DNA from: Corynebacterium aurimucosum ATCC 700975
GTDB taxonomy: Bacteria > Actinomycetota > Actinomycetes > Mycobacteriales > Mycobacteriaceae
Assembly: GCF_000022905.1 (NCBI RefSeq)
Contig: NC_012590.1
Coordinates: 1,116,001 to 1,180,000, forward strand
Direction: 5' to 3'
Length of the DNA stretch: 64,000 bases
Shown: positions 54,711-63,040 of the stretch, in pieces
Layout of the letters: every line of letters begins with the position of its first letter
How positions within the stretch are numbered: position 1 is the stretch's first letter
Notes under the pieces: generated by a model
The model's database searches: none
What the model saw: the letters and a program-made list of their open reading frames with translations, nothing else
Told to the model about the DNA's origin: nothing
Translations under genes and position numbers: made by a program

Positions 54711-55634
54711 ATGAGTATCGATATCGAAGTAGGCACCAAGGTCACGGTTCAGGTCCCGGCCTCCTCGGCCAACCTGGGCCCGGGCTACGACACCCTCGGC
54801 ATCGCGCTGAGCCTTTACGACACCGTGGAGGTCGAGGTCACCCGCTCCGGCTTGGAGGTAGAAATCTTCGGCGAGGGCGCCGAAGAGCTGCCGCGCGACG
54901 GCTCCCACCTTGTGGTCAAGGCCATCCGCTCCGCACTCAAGGCCGCCGATGTCGAAGTCACCGGCCTGCGCGTGGTGTGCACGAACAACATCCCGCAGTC
55001 CCGCGGACTGGGCTCCTCGGCGTCTGCCGCGGTGGCAGGTGTTGCCGCGGGCAACGGCCTGGCTGGGTTCCCGCTCTCGGAGGAGCAGGTTGTGCAGTTG
55101 TCTTCCGCCTTCGAAGGCCACCCGGATAACGCCGCGGCCTCCGTATTGGGCAATGCGGTGGTTTCCTGGACCACCGTGCCTGTCGACGGCCGCTCGCTTC
55201 CGGAGTACCGCGCCGCCACTTTGGAGGTGCACCCAAGCATCAAGGCCACGGCCTTGGTCCCGGACTTCCATGCCTCGACGCAGGCAGTGCGCCGCGTGCT
55301 GCCCTCGCACGTCACGCATGCAGACGCCGCCTTCAACGTCTCCCGCACCGCGGTGAACGTGGCGGCGCTGACCGCTTACCCGGACCTGCTGTGGGAGGGC
55401 ACCCGCGACCGCCTGCACCAGCCTTATCGCGCTGACGTACTGCCGGTGACCGCGGAGTGGGTCAACCGCCTGCGCAACCGCGGCTACGCCGCCTACCTGT
55501 CGGGTGCTGGCCCCACCGTCATGGTCCTGCACACCGAGCCCATCGAGGAGGCAATCCTCGATGATGCCCGCGAGCAGAACCTGCGCGTGCTGGAGCTGGA
55601 GGTTGCCGGGCCGGTCTCCGTCGAGCGCGGCTAG
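54711..55634 (+). CDS. thrB: homoserine kinase
   Basis: 307 aa, GHMP kinase that phosphorylates homoserine on the path to threonine. [23 protein letters not shown] is the N-terminal motif, and the ATP-binding loop is [16 protein letters not shown]. The C-terminal GAGPTVMVL motif is present. Second gene of the hom-thrB operon; threonine synthase is not in the window. Confidence 0.96.
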   Translation: MSIDIEVGTKVTVQVPASSANLGPGYDTLGIALSLYDTVEVEVTRSGLEVEIFGEGAEELPRDGSHLVVKAIRSALKAADVEVTGLRVVCTNNIPQSRGLGSSASAAVAGVAAGNGLAGFPLSEEQVVQLSSAFEGHPDNAAASVLGNAVVSWTTVPVDGRSLPEYRAATLEVHPSIKATALVPDFHASTQAVRRVLPSHVTHADAAFNVSRTAVNVAALTAYPDLLWEGTRDRLHQPYRADVLPVTAEWVNRLRNRGYAAYLSGAGPTVMVLHTEPIEEAILDDAREQNLRVLELEVAGPVSVERG

Positions 55635-55639
55635 CCTAG

Positions 55640-56338
55640 CTAGCTAGATTTTTCCACGTTGATCCGGCACACTCCGTTGCCGGACTTGGGAATGAGCTTC
55701 AGGTTCAGCCGCCCGCCGGAATCGGCCGCCGCCTGCTCTAAATAGCCATCGTGGATGGCACAGACGAAGGGGGAGGGCTCTACTCCGGCGGTCACAAACG
55801 GGCAGGCGTGCAGCTCCACATCGGTGCGGCCCTCCTGGTCGAATTGCTCGGCTGAGGTTACTGGGTCAAAGCCCATTTCGCGCATCATCCGGTGCAGCGA
55901 GCCGAGCGCTTCAGCACCATGGCTGCTGGCAGTGGTCTTCGCCCACTCGCGGCCAAGCTCCCGCGCCTGCTCTGAGGCATAATCATTGAGCTGCTCCTTA
56001 GCCGCCAGGGCTTTAATCAACACACTGATCAGCGTGACGTACTCCTCCGCGACCGAACGGTTGTCCGGCACTCGCACTTGGAAGATCAGGGAGGGGCGCC
56101 CGCGCCCCTGCGCTGGGGCGGTGACTACTCGCACCGCGCCGGCGTTGACGAGTTCATCCAGATGCCCGCGCGCGGTGTTAACGTGCATGCCCATTTTCTT
56201 AGCAATCTCTGCGGCCCGTGCTCCTTGCGGGAACTTCTGTAAAACCGAGAGGACTTCGCGCTGCTTGGGGGAGAGCTTCATCGTGTCGGGAAAGAGCTCG
56301 GTCGATGAGCGAGGACTTTGTGTAGAAAAAGTGGACAT
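55640..56338 (-). CDS. cysteine-containing HTH regulator (SufR/ArsR-like fold), possible redox or NO sensor
   Basis: 232 aa. A winged helix at about 20-85 (LSPKQREVLSVLQKFPQGARAAEIAKKMGMHVNTARGHLDELV) is followed by a helical region and a C-terminal part with three spaced cysteines: HACPFVTAGVEP, FVCAIHDGYL and GVCRINVEK. That arrangement resembles SufR-type regulators that bind an iron-sulfur cluster. It stands beside modBC-modA and nitrite reductase genes, so it may control them in response to oxygen or NO; this is inference. AAGGAG eight nt before ATG 56338 decides the start. Confidence 0.78.
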   Translation of the reverse strand: MSTFSTQSPRSSTELFPDTMKLSPKQREVLSVLQKFPQGARAAEIAKKMGMHVNTARGHLDELVNAGAVRVVTAPAQGRGRPSLIFQVRVPDNRSVAEEYVTLISVLIKALAAKEQLNDYASEQARELGREWAKTTASSHGAEALGSLHRMMREMGFDPVTSAEQFDQEGRTDVELHACPFVTAGVEPSPFVCAIHDGYLEQAAADSGGRLNLKLIPKSGNGVCRINVEKSS

Positions 56339-56381
56339 GGACTGTAGCTCCTTGAATAACGCTACGAGGATCCTACATCCA

Positions 56382-56408
56382 GACCGCTGTTTTTCTACTA
56401 TTGCGGTC
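56382..56408. promoter_or_regulatory. GACCGC...GCGGTC inverted repeat, candidate operator
   Basis: 6-bp arms separated by 15 AT-rich bases, 44 bp upstream of the regulator start; could be an autoregulatory site. Confidence 0.35.
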
Positions 56409-56455
56409 AGTACATATACCGAGATCTCCCTCACGACATGGGTAAATACACTGGA

Positions 56456-58210
56456 TTAAGTACGGGTGTAGACCGTGAGAGCGCTGGCGTCGAGGGCCAC
56501 GGGCACTGCCTCACCGGGCGCGTTAGTGCACGCCGGCTGGCCTACTGTGACTCGCTGGCCGTCGATATCAACGAGGGCGGTGTTGCCCAAATCAGCCACA
56601 ATGGTGGCTCTCAAACTGGTGGCGCGCTGCGCGCCAATGGGGTCGAAGCGCAGCGCGGTTTGAGGGAAGGCCGCCCAGTGCTCGCCGTTGCGGTCTGGAG
56701 CAAACGTGTCTCCTCTGAAGGAACCGCGCAGTACATTAACACCCGCTAGTTCTGCCATGAAGCGGGTGGTGGGCTGTTCCAGTAGGCGCTCCGCCGGGCC
56801 TTGGGAGATGACTTCGCCGGCTTCCATGACTGCGATGTCATCCGCCAGCGTTGTGAGATCTACGCGGCTGTGGGTGACAATGACCGTGGTGCGATCAGCG
56901 GCCGACATACGCAGGAGATGGCGCCATCGCGCGGCAGATTCTACGTCCATGGCGGCAAAGGGCTCGTCCACAACCAATACCTCTGGACGTGCCGCAAGTG
57001 CGCGCAGAAGGGCAACCTGCGCGGCCTGGCCGCCGGAGAGCTCGGAGACATGCCCGAGCTCCTGCAATCCGGCGGCCTTAAGTAGCTCCTCTGTCCGGCG
57101 CGGGTCTTTGGTCACCATGGTCAACGCTTGAGCCACGGTGGCTGTGGGCGGTAGCCCAGGGTTTTGAGAGAGCATGATGACGCGTTCAGTGTTAGTTTGC
57201 GCTCCCTGGAGCCGCCCGCTAGTAAAACGCATCAGTGTGGTCTTACCGGCGCCGTTGGGTCCGACCACCGCGGTGACGCGCCCGCCCCGGAACGTCGTGG
57301 TGGTGTCGCCGACCGTCACGGAAAGATCGTGGGGCGGCGTCAGCGGGGCAGTCGCCGCGCGGAGTGCATCCGGGTCCATTGGCTGCAAAGCGCGTACAGC
57401 TTGCTCGCGGCGGCGCCGCAGCAGCAGGGGCATTCCGGCAGCGGTGAGCGTAAGGATGGCTATCCCGATTAACACGGCCGACAGAGCATAGGCATTGTCC
57501 GCGCTGACCTCACGCTCAAGGTAGATACCGCTCGGCATGGTTCGGGTAGAACCGGGCAGGGATCCGGCGAAGGTGATCGTCGTTCCAAATTCACCCAGTG
57601 AGCGGGCGAAAGCCAGTGCACCGCCCGTGAACACGGCGGGGAGGATAGCCGGGAGGATGATGTGCCGAAGGATGGTACTTGGGCTGAGGCCGATGCCCCG
57701 CGCGCTAGCCACGACCTCAGGATCGAGCTGCCGCAAAGCAGAATCCACCGCCACCACCACGAAGGGGAGGGTGACAAAGAGATGTGCTGCCACGACACCG
57801 GGGAAGGCGAAAGAGACGTGCAGCCCTGTCTGCTCCAATGCCGGGCCAAGGAGTCCACGGCGCCCGAGTAACGCGGTAAGGGCTAAGCCGCCGACCACGG
57901 GAGGCAAGGCCAAAGGGAGGTAAACCACCAGCCTCACAAGGTGAGAAACACGGCGTAGCTGCTGGAGCCACAGCGCCAGGCAGGTGCCCAGGAATGTCGA
58001 CAGCAGGGTCGACAAGGCCGCTGCGGAGAGGCTGACGCGCAGAAGATCATGGGTCGCCGGAGCGCTCAGCGTGTCGGAGAGTTTCGGCCACGGAACCCGT
58101 ACTCCGAGGGCGAGGACGGGGGCAAGGATGTAGAGAGCGGCAAGCGCGCCGGCGGCGATGACCGGCCAGGTTGTCCGCGGGCGCTGCTCGCGCAAAAACG
58201 TGGGTGACAC
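56456..58210 (-). CDS. modBC: fused molybdate ABC transporter permease-ATPase ModBC
   Basis: 584 aa in which ModB and ModC are one polypeptide. Residues 1-270: about six membrane segments with the permease EAA-type loop (ASARGIGLSPSTILRHIILPAILPAVFTGGALAFARSLGEFG). From about 290: ATPase with Walker A VVGPNGAGKTT, signature ELSGGQAAQVALLRALA and Walker B VLVVDEPFAAMD. The last 110 residues hold a Mop-like molybdate-binding domain (LRATIVADLGNTALVDIDGQRVTV). GTG at 58210 starts one base from the modA stop. Fusion of the two subunits is less common than separate genes but known in actinobacteria. Confidence 0.92.
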   Translation of the reverse strand: MSPTFLREQRPRTTWPVIAAGALAALYILAPVLALGVRVPWPKLSDTLSAPATHDLLRVSLSAAALSTLLSTFLGTCLALWLQQLRRVSHLVRLVVYLPLALPPVVGGLALTALLGRRGLLGPALEQTGLHVSFAFPGVVAAHLFVTLPFVVVAVDSALRQLDPEVVASARGIGLSPSTILRHIILPAILPAVFTGGALAFARSLGEFGTTITFAGSLPGSTRTMPSGIYLEREVSADNAYALSAVLIGIAILTLTAAGMPLLLRRRREQAVRALQPMDPDALRAATAPLTPPHDLSVTVGDTTTTFRGGRVTAVVGPNGAGKTTLMRFTSGRLQGAQTNTERVIMLSQNPGLPPTATVAQALTMVTKDPRRTEELLKAAGLQELGHVSELSGGQAAQVALLRALAARPEVLVVDEPFAAMDVESAARWRHLLRMSAADRTTVIVTHSRVDLTTLADDIAVMEAGEVISQGPAERLLEQPTTRFMAELAGVNVLRGSFRGDTFAPDRNGEHWAAFPQTALRFDPIGAQRATSLRATIVADLGNTALVDIDGQRVTVGQPACTNAPGEAVPVALDASALTVYTRT

Positions 58211-58933
58211 TTAGTTCACCGGGGTGAAACCGTACTTTTCCCAGGTGCTATCAAAATCCGACTCGAGGAGCGAGAGGACCTCTTGGGCTTCCTCATGCCG
58301 TGGTGAATCAGACACCACCGCGCCCATGATCTCGTTGCGGAAGTCTTCCGCTTGGTCGAGCGGAATGGCCTCGACATCCTCGTTGGCGGCGGCATCAGTG
58401 GAGTAGACCCACCCTGCGTCCGCCTCACCTGAGGCGACCTTACCCAGGACGTCAGCTACCTGTCCCTCCAAGGAGGAGGCGTGTAGGTCCCAGTTGTTGG
58501 CCTCCATGATGCGCGTGGAGATGGCACCGCAGGGCACGCTTGGGTCGCAGAGCACGAGGCGTGCGGAGGAATCCAAGTCCGCCGCGGAGCGCAGACCTAA
58601 AGGATTTCCCTTCGGCACTACCATGACCATGACGTTGCTGGCTAAGGCCACGGGGATGTCGACGGTGCCCTGAGCAGTTGCATTATCCATGGTCTCGCGG
58701 GAGGCAGTGAGCAGCAGATCCGCGGGAGCGCCTTCATTGATCTGCTGTACCAGGGCAGAAGAGCCGCCGTTGTTGAAAACCAAAGGAGTCTCGGAAACGC
58801 CGGAGAGTTCGTCATTGAGCACTCTTGTCGAGGACGCGGCGAATACCTGCAGCGGTTCATCGGAGCTAGAAGCGCATCCGGTGATGGTCAGTGCTGCGGC
58901 AAGGCCGGCGACAGCAATTTTCAAACGGCGCAT
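58211..58933 (-). CDS. modA: molybdate-binding lipoprotein ModA
   Basis: 240 aa. Lipoprotein signal with lipobox TGCA (C20 in ALTITGCASSSDEPLQ); the mature protein binds molybdate outside the membrane and delivers it to ModBC. Binding-site stretches AASSTRVLNDEL and FNNGGSSALVQQI are typical, as is the C-terminal STDAAANEDVEAIPL. Ends where modBC begins. It supplies Mo to the cofactor genes mobA, moaC and moeA further right. Confidence 0.93.
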   Translation of the reverse strand: MRRLKIAVAGLAAALTITGCASSSDEPLQVFAASSTRVLNDELSGVSETPLVFNNGGSSALVQQINEGAPADLLLTASRETMDNATAQGTVDIPVALASNVMVMVVPKGNPLGLRSAADLDSSARLVLCDPSVPCGAISTRIMEANNWDLHASSLEGQVADVLGKVASGEADAGWVYSTDAAANEDVEAIPLDQAEDFRNEIMGAVVSDSPRHEEAQEVLSLLESDFDSTWEKYGFTPVN

Positions 58934-58955
58934 GCTCAGTTACGTTACGGCATCT

Positions 58956-59216
58956 TTACGCGGTCCGCGTGAATTTAATATGGACTTCCTTTGGTTCCTT
59001 CTTGAGGTACTCACGTGTGAAGGACTCCTCCCGCTGGTCCACCTCTTTGAGCAGTGGAAGCGGGTCGTGTGGGGCTATGAGGATCATGGATTCGCCCACG
59101 TTGAGGGTGCCCAGCGCCCCGTGGATGGCGCCGTGGCGCACAGCATGGGGAATCTCGGAGGCGTTGAGGGTGGGGATGGAAGGGCCTTTGGAGGCATCAA
59201 CAAGCGGCAAGTTCAT
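58956..59216 (-). CDS. DUF2249-type small protein
   Basis: 86 aa. The TLNASEIPHAVRHGAIHGALGTLNVGESMILIAPHDPLPLLKEVDQRE pattern matches the DUF2249 fold (small alpha/beta, HDPxPLL). DUF2249 proteins are often found next to nitrite and NO metabolism genes, consistent with the place here between modA and the nitrite reductase. It ends 23 bp before modA on the same strand, so it may lead that operon. Biochemical role unknown. Confidence 0.8.
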   Translation of the reverse strand: MNLPLVDASKGPSIPTLNASEIPHAVRHGAIHGALGTLNVGESMILIAPHDPLPLLKEVDQREESFTREYLKKEPKEVHIKFTRTA

Positions 59217-59261
59217 TGGGGTTCTCCCTTTCGAGTTCTAGGGCGGCGGGCGTTGCTGCCC

Positions 59262-59299
59262 GTGCAATTAATTTACTACGATTATATCCGTGCAAATAA
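59262..59299. promoter_or_regulatory. paired GTGCAAwTAA boxes in the divergent DUF2249/nirK promoter region
   Basis: GTGCAATTAA (59262-59271) and GTGCAAATAA (59290-59299) are direct repeats 28 bp apart flanking an AT-rich GATTAT -10-like hexamer. Candidate binding sites for the cluster's regulator; no match to a consensus I can name. Confidence 0.35.
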
Positions 59300-59301
59300 A
59301 A

Positions 59302-60510
59302 ATGTCAGATATGTCTCTGCGTGATGTCTCCCTGGCTTCTCGCCGGCGCTGGCACACCATTGCTTTCAGCCTCGTCGCGTTCTGGATTGTGGCAGGCGTG
59401 GGGATCACCGTGGCGAATATCTGGGGCGCGCCCGTCGTGTGGTGGGACCTCATCCACCCATTCACCCTCGGCGCGCTGACCACCGCCATCCTCGTGTTTA
59501 GCACCCACTTCACGGAGGCACTGACCCGCACTCCGGCCGTCGGTTTCCGCGGCGTGGGCGCGCGGGTGGGGCTGGTTCAGGTGGGGCTGGTTCTTCTACT
59601 CGTTGATCGCGCAGGCTACGACTGGGGCGTGCTTGCGGATATCGGCTCCGCTCTCGTTATCGCTGCCGTTGCGTGGCACCTGTGGGTGCTGTGGACCACG
59701 CTCCGGGGCTCTTTGTCTGGTTCTTTTGCCGTGACCGTGCCTTTTTATCTGGCGGCGGCCTGCTTCATGATCTTCTCAGTAGTCCTGGTGATTCTGGCTG
59801 CGCACGGGGTAGGGAATTACTCGCTGCTGGTGGCCGCGCACTCACGCGGGATGGTGTGGGGGTTTGCCTTGCTGACCATCCTGGGCACGGTCATTACGCT
59901 GCTGCCCACGTTGACCCGAACCCCCATTTCAGCGGTTGCCCGGGCGCGCTGCAGCCGGGCTTTGACCGTGCATTGCGTGGGGCTGGCGGTGGCCATGCTT
60001 GCCGACGCCTCCGGGCTCACCCGCGCCGCCGGTATGGCGCAGCTGCTCACCGTGCTCGCTGCCGTGCTCATCATCCAGCCAGTGCTGGCCGGTGCGCTTG
60101 GCGGCGAGAAGACCACAGCAAGCGTGTCCGCGATGGCTGGTCTGGTGTGGATGCTGGCGCTCTGCGCCGGTGACGCTGCCGCGACCATCGCAGGGGCCTA
60201 CCCACGTGCGGTGACGTTGCTACTGATGCCAGCGTTCGTCGGTGCCGGCCTGCTGCAGCTGGTGACCGGGGTGCTCCACCACATGCTGCCCATCCTGGCT
60301 GGGGCAGCCCGTCCCGCACGTGGGCACCTCGCAGGGTTCCTGCGTGTGGGGCTCATCAACCTCGGCGGCGTGCTCAGCCTTCTTGGCATTGCTGGCGTGT
60401 CCTTCGCCGGGCTTATCATGATGGGGCTAGGCCTCATCGCCAATATTGTGGCCCTGGTGTGGGCCGTCTCGTCACCTCAAGGAGAAGTTCATGTCAAGCG
60501 CGCCCGTTAA
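59302..60510 (+). CDS. polytopic membrane protein paired with nitrite reductase
   Basis: 402 aa with about 12 hydrophobic segments. Histidines in or near membrane helices (HPFTLGALTTAILVFSTHFTEAL, AHSRGMVWGFALLTILGTVITLLP, LHHMLPILAG) resemble haem- or copper-binding positions of NnrS-like and oxidase-subunit-I-like proteins, but I cannot assign a family. Its last 20 bp overlap the nirK start, so the two are translationally coupled. In some actinobacteria a similar membrane region appears to be fused to the nitrite reductase (from memory), which would make this a split version. ATG 59302 or GTG 59290 may start it; neither has a ribosome site, so a short leader is likely. Confidence 0.7.
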   Translation: MSDMSLRDVSLASRRRWHTIAFSLVAFWIVAGVGITVANIWGAPVVWWDLIHPFTLGALTTAILVFSTHFTEALTRTPAVGFRGVGARVGLVQVGLVLLLVDRAGYDWGVLADIGSALVIAAVAWHLWVLWTTLRGSLSGSFAVTVPFYLAAACFMIFSVVLVILAAHGVGNYSLLVAAHSRGMVWGFALLTILGTVITLLPTLTRTPISAVARARCSRALTVHCVGLAVAMLADASGLTRAAGMAQLLTVLAAVLIIQPVLAGALGGEKTTASVSAMAGLVWMLALCAGDAAATIAGAYPRAVTLLLMPAFVGAGLLQLVTGVLHHMLPILAGAARPARGHLAGFLRVGLINLGGVLSLLGIAGVSFAGLIMMGLGLIANIVALVWAVSSPQGEVHVKRAR

Positions 60511-61870
60511 ACAGGAGCATTCTGAGAAGAAATGGGCATCCTGGCTCATTATCATCGTGTCGCTTCTCGCCGTCATTGGGCTGGCGGTGTTCAACTCGGC
60601 CACAGGCAAGCAGGACCCAGCTACGGTGGCATCCGCCGACGCCGTGACTGTGGATGTGTCCGTTGACGGCATGGCCTTTGTCCCGTCCGCCATTGACGTG
60701 GCCGCGGGCAGCCACCTCGTTGTGAATTTCACCAACACCGGTGACCAGGTCCATGACCTCAAGATTGGGCGCGAGGAGACAGGCCGGGTGGAGCCGGGCG
60801 AGACGGTGCAGCTCGATGCCGGGGTCATTGAGGAGTCCGTGGAAGGCTATTGCACGATCGCCGGCCACAAGATGCAGGGTATGACGTTTATGGTCAACGT
60901 CGACGAGTCGAGCTCCGGGGAACATGATCACGCGGGTGCGTCGGAAAGCACGGGCTCTGCCGGCGCCCCGGCAACGGTGCCCTCGGCTGCCGAGCGCATG
61001 GCAGCCCGCGAAGGCTTCGAGGCTTTTGATGCTTCCCTTGCTCCTGCTAAAGGGGAGCTTCACGAGGAGACATGGGTGATGACGGAGGAAGAGATGGAAG
61101 TCGCCCCGGGAGTGCGCCAAACGCGGTGGCTCTTCAACGGGCAGGCGCCCGGCCCAACCCTGCGTGGCAAGGTAGGGGATAAATTCCGCATCACCATCAA
61201 GAATGAAGGATCGATGGGACACTCGGTGGATTTTCATGCCGGTGAGATCAACCCGGATAAGAACATGAAGACGATTCAGCCGGGCGAATCGCTGACCTAT
61301 GAATTCGTGGCGCACCGGGCAGGTATCTGGATGTATCACTGCTCGACCATGCCGATGAGCCTGCACATTGCCAACGGCATGGCGGGAGCGGTCGTCATCG
61401 ATCCGCGCGGCGAGGATGCCCTCGCAGACGTCGATGCGGAGTACATCATGACGGCGAGCGAGGTCTTCCTCGCCTCCGCGGGTAAGGAAGCTGAGGGCGC
61501 AAACGCGCAGCGAGTCAGCGACGGCGACTATGACCTTACGGCCTTCAATTACTATCCCAACCAATACGACGAGGGCCTAGCCCCGCTGCGCGCCAAGGTG
61601 GGCGATACCGTGCGCATCTGGCTGGTGAACCTCGGCCCGGATCTGCCGTTGAGCTTCCACGTCGTGGGCGAGCAATTCGACACCGTGTATAAGGAAGGCG
61701 CCTACCTGATTAAGGGCGCGAAGGATTCAGGCTCCCAAGCGCTGGACCTTCTACCGGCCCAGGGAGGATTCGTGGAGATGACCTTCAACGAGCCGGGCAC
61801 CTATTCCTTTGTCAACCACCTCATGACGAATGCGGAGAAGGGCCAGCACGGCCAGTTCATCGTTGAGTAG
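60491..61870 (+). CDS. nirK: copper nitrite reductase NirK with extra N-terminal cupredoxin domain
   Basis: 459 aa. Reduces nitrite to NO. Residues 15-37 form a membrane anchor; 48-140 a cupredoxin with type-1 copper ligands H88, C121, H126 and M131; 175-459 the two-domain NirK core. Core ligands are all present: type-1 H244, C284, H292, M297; type-2 H249, H283, H443; catalytic D247 and H390. The extra cupredoxin is arranged as in Hyphomicrobium denitrificans nitrite reductase and could pass electrons to the core. AAGGAG precedes ATG 60491 by 5 nt. The gene ends tail to tail with mobA, overlapping by 14 bp. Confidence 0.92.
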   Translation: MSSAPVKQEHSEKKWASWLIIIVSLLAVIGLAVFNSATGKQDPATVASADAVTVDVSVDGMAFVPSAIDVAAGSHLVVNFTNTGDQVHDLKIGREETGRVEPGETVQLDAGVIEESVEGYCTIAGHKMQGMTFMVNVDESSSGEHDHAGASESTGSAGAPATVPSAAERMAAREGFEAFDASLAPAKGELHEETWVMTEEEMEVAPGVRQTRWLFNGQAPGPTLRGKVGDKFRITIKNEGSMGHSVDFHAGEINPDKNMKTIQPGESLTYEFVAHRAGIWMYHCSTMPMSLHIANGMAGAVVIDPRGEDALADVDAEYIMTASEVFLASAGKEAEGANAQRVSDGDYDLTAFNYYPNQYDEGLAPLRAKVGDTVRIWLVNLGPDLPLSFHVVGEQFDTVYKEGAYLIKGAKDSGSQALDLLPAQGGFVEMTFNEPGTYSFVNHLMTNAEKGQHGQFIVE

Positions 61871-62423
61871 CTCGGCGTTCGCGCCGTGCACGCAGCTCGT
61901 CCAGAGTATCTATATCGCGTACTGCGGCGGTGCCTTCGACCACGGTGATGTTCTTCGCGAGTCCCAGTAGACGCATGACTGATTTATTGCGGGGATTGCC
62001 GAACTCGTGCAGAGCATGGGTGAGGGCCTCGGTGCGCCACAGCGCGCAGAGTGGCTGCATAATGCCGTCGATTGTGGCCACTGCGACATCAGCACCGGAG
62101 CTTTCTAATGCCTGTTCGAGGGCAGGCAGCATCTGTGGGGAATCCGGGGCATCGACGGCCAAGATGGCGGTCGTGGACTCTGCGGCACCAGCCAGCGCGG
62201 CGTGGCCCGCGGCGATGCCTGCGGCTGGCCCGCCGAACAGGGGCTTTTCACATACTTGGGGCATGCCCAAGTGGTAGGGCGAGACAACCGCCACCGGCGC
62301 ATCATAGGGCAATTGGCGCAGGAGGCGGTCGATGAGGCGCTCACCAGCGAGAATGATACTTGCCTTGTCCACACCACCCATGCGCGTGCCGCGCCCGCCG
62401 GCCAAAATAATGACACCTGACAT
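61857..62423 (-). CDS. mobA: molybdenum cofactor guanylyltransferase MobA-like
   Basis: 188 aa. Attaches GMP to molybdopterin to form the bis-MGD cofactor of enzymes such as nitrate reductase. The nucleotidyltransferase motif is VIILAGGRGTRMGGVDKA at the N-terminus, with AVDAPDSPQML as the metal-binding aspartate region. Follows moaC by 6 bp in a moeA-moaC-mobA operon. Confidence 0.9.
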   Translation of the reverse strand: MSGVIILAGGRGTRMGGVDKASIILAGERLIDRLLRQLPYDAPVAVVSPYHLGMPQVCEKPLFGGPAAGIAAGHAALAGAAESTTAILAVDAPDSPQMLPALEQALESSGADVAVATIDGIMQPLCALWRTEALTHALHEFGNPRNKSVMRLLGLAKNITVVEGTAAVRDIDTLDELRARRERRATQR

Positions 62424-62429
62424 TGTTCA

Positions 62430-62915
62430 CTACCCTTCCTCACCCGGCAGTTCGCGGGACCAATCACCCGAGCGGCCGCCGGACTTCGCTGTGATGCCGC
62501 AGCGCCGGATATAAGCGGAGCGGTCCACGCCTTTCACCATGTCGATGAGAGCTAGCGCCGCAACGTTCACCGCGGTCAGCGCCTCCATTTCCACGCCGGT
62601 GCGGTCGGCGGTGCGAACGGTGGCTTCGATGAAGACGTGGTCTTCGCGCAGCTCGATGTCGACCGCGCACCCGTGCACGCCGATGGTGTGGGCAAGCGGC
62701 AGGAGATCCGGGACCTTCTTGGCGGCCGCAATACCGGCCACTCGAGCAACCGCAAGCACGTCGCCCTTCGGTACGGCTCCCTCCCGCAGCGCGGTGAGGA
62801 CCTCTGGCGAGCAGGCCACCTCGCCTTGGGCGGTGGCGGAACGCACGGTGGGCTGTTTATCGGTGACGTCCACCATGTAGGCGGAGCCGGCCTCATTAAG
62901 GTGAGTGAACTTCAT
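62430..62915 (-). CDS. moaC: cyclic pyranopterin monophosphate synthase MoaC
   Basis: 161 aa. Makes cyclic pyranopterin monophosphate, the first stable molybdopterin intermediate, from the MoaA product. The active-site stretches [59 protein letters not shown] and the lysine of ITAKSGGRSGDW are all present. 125 bp separate it from moeA upstream. A moaA gene is not in the window. Confidence 0.95.
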   Translation of the reverse strand: MKFTHLNEAGSAYMVDVTDKQPTVRSATAQGEVACSPEVLTALREGAVPKGDVLAVARVAGIAAAKKVPDLLPLAHTIGVHGCAVDIELREDHVFIEATVRTADRTGVEMEALTAVNVAALALIDMVKGVDRSAYIRRCGITAKSGGRSGDWSRELPGEEG

Positions 62916-63040
62916 GGCTACAGCGGGTCCTTTCCTTGGGTGGACCTAGCCTATCTGACGAAGAGTGGGCCGATCCGGCGTTTAGAGGCGCGATCTTTGG
63001 CAACAACGGAGGGTGGGGGATGTGGTGAAGCACCGTGAAG

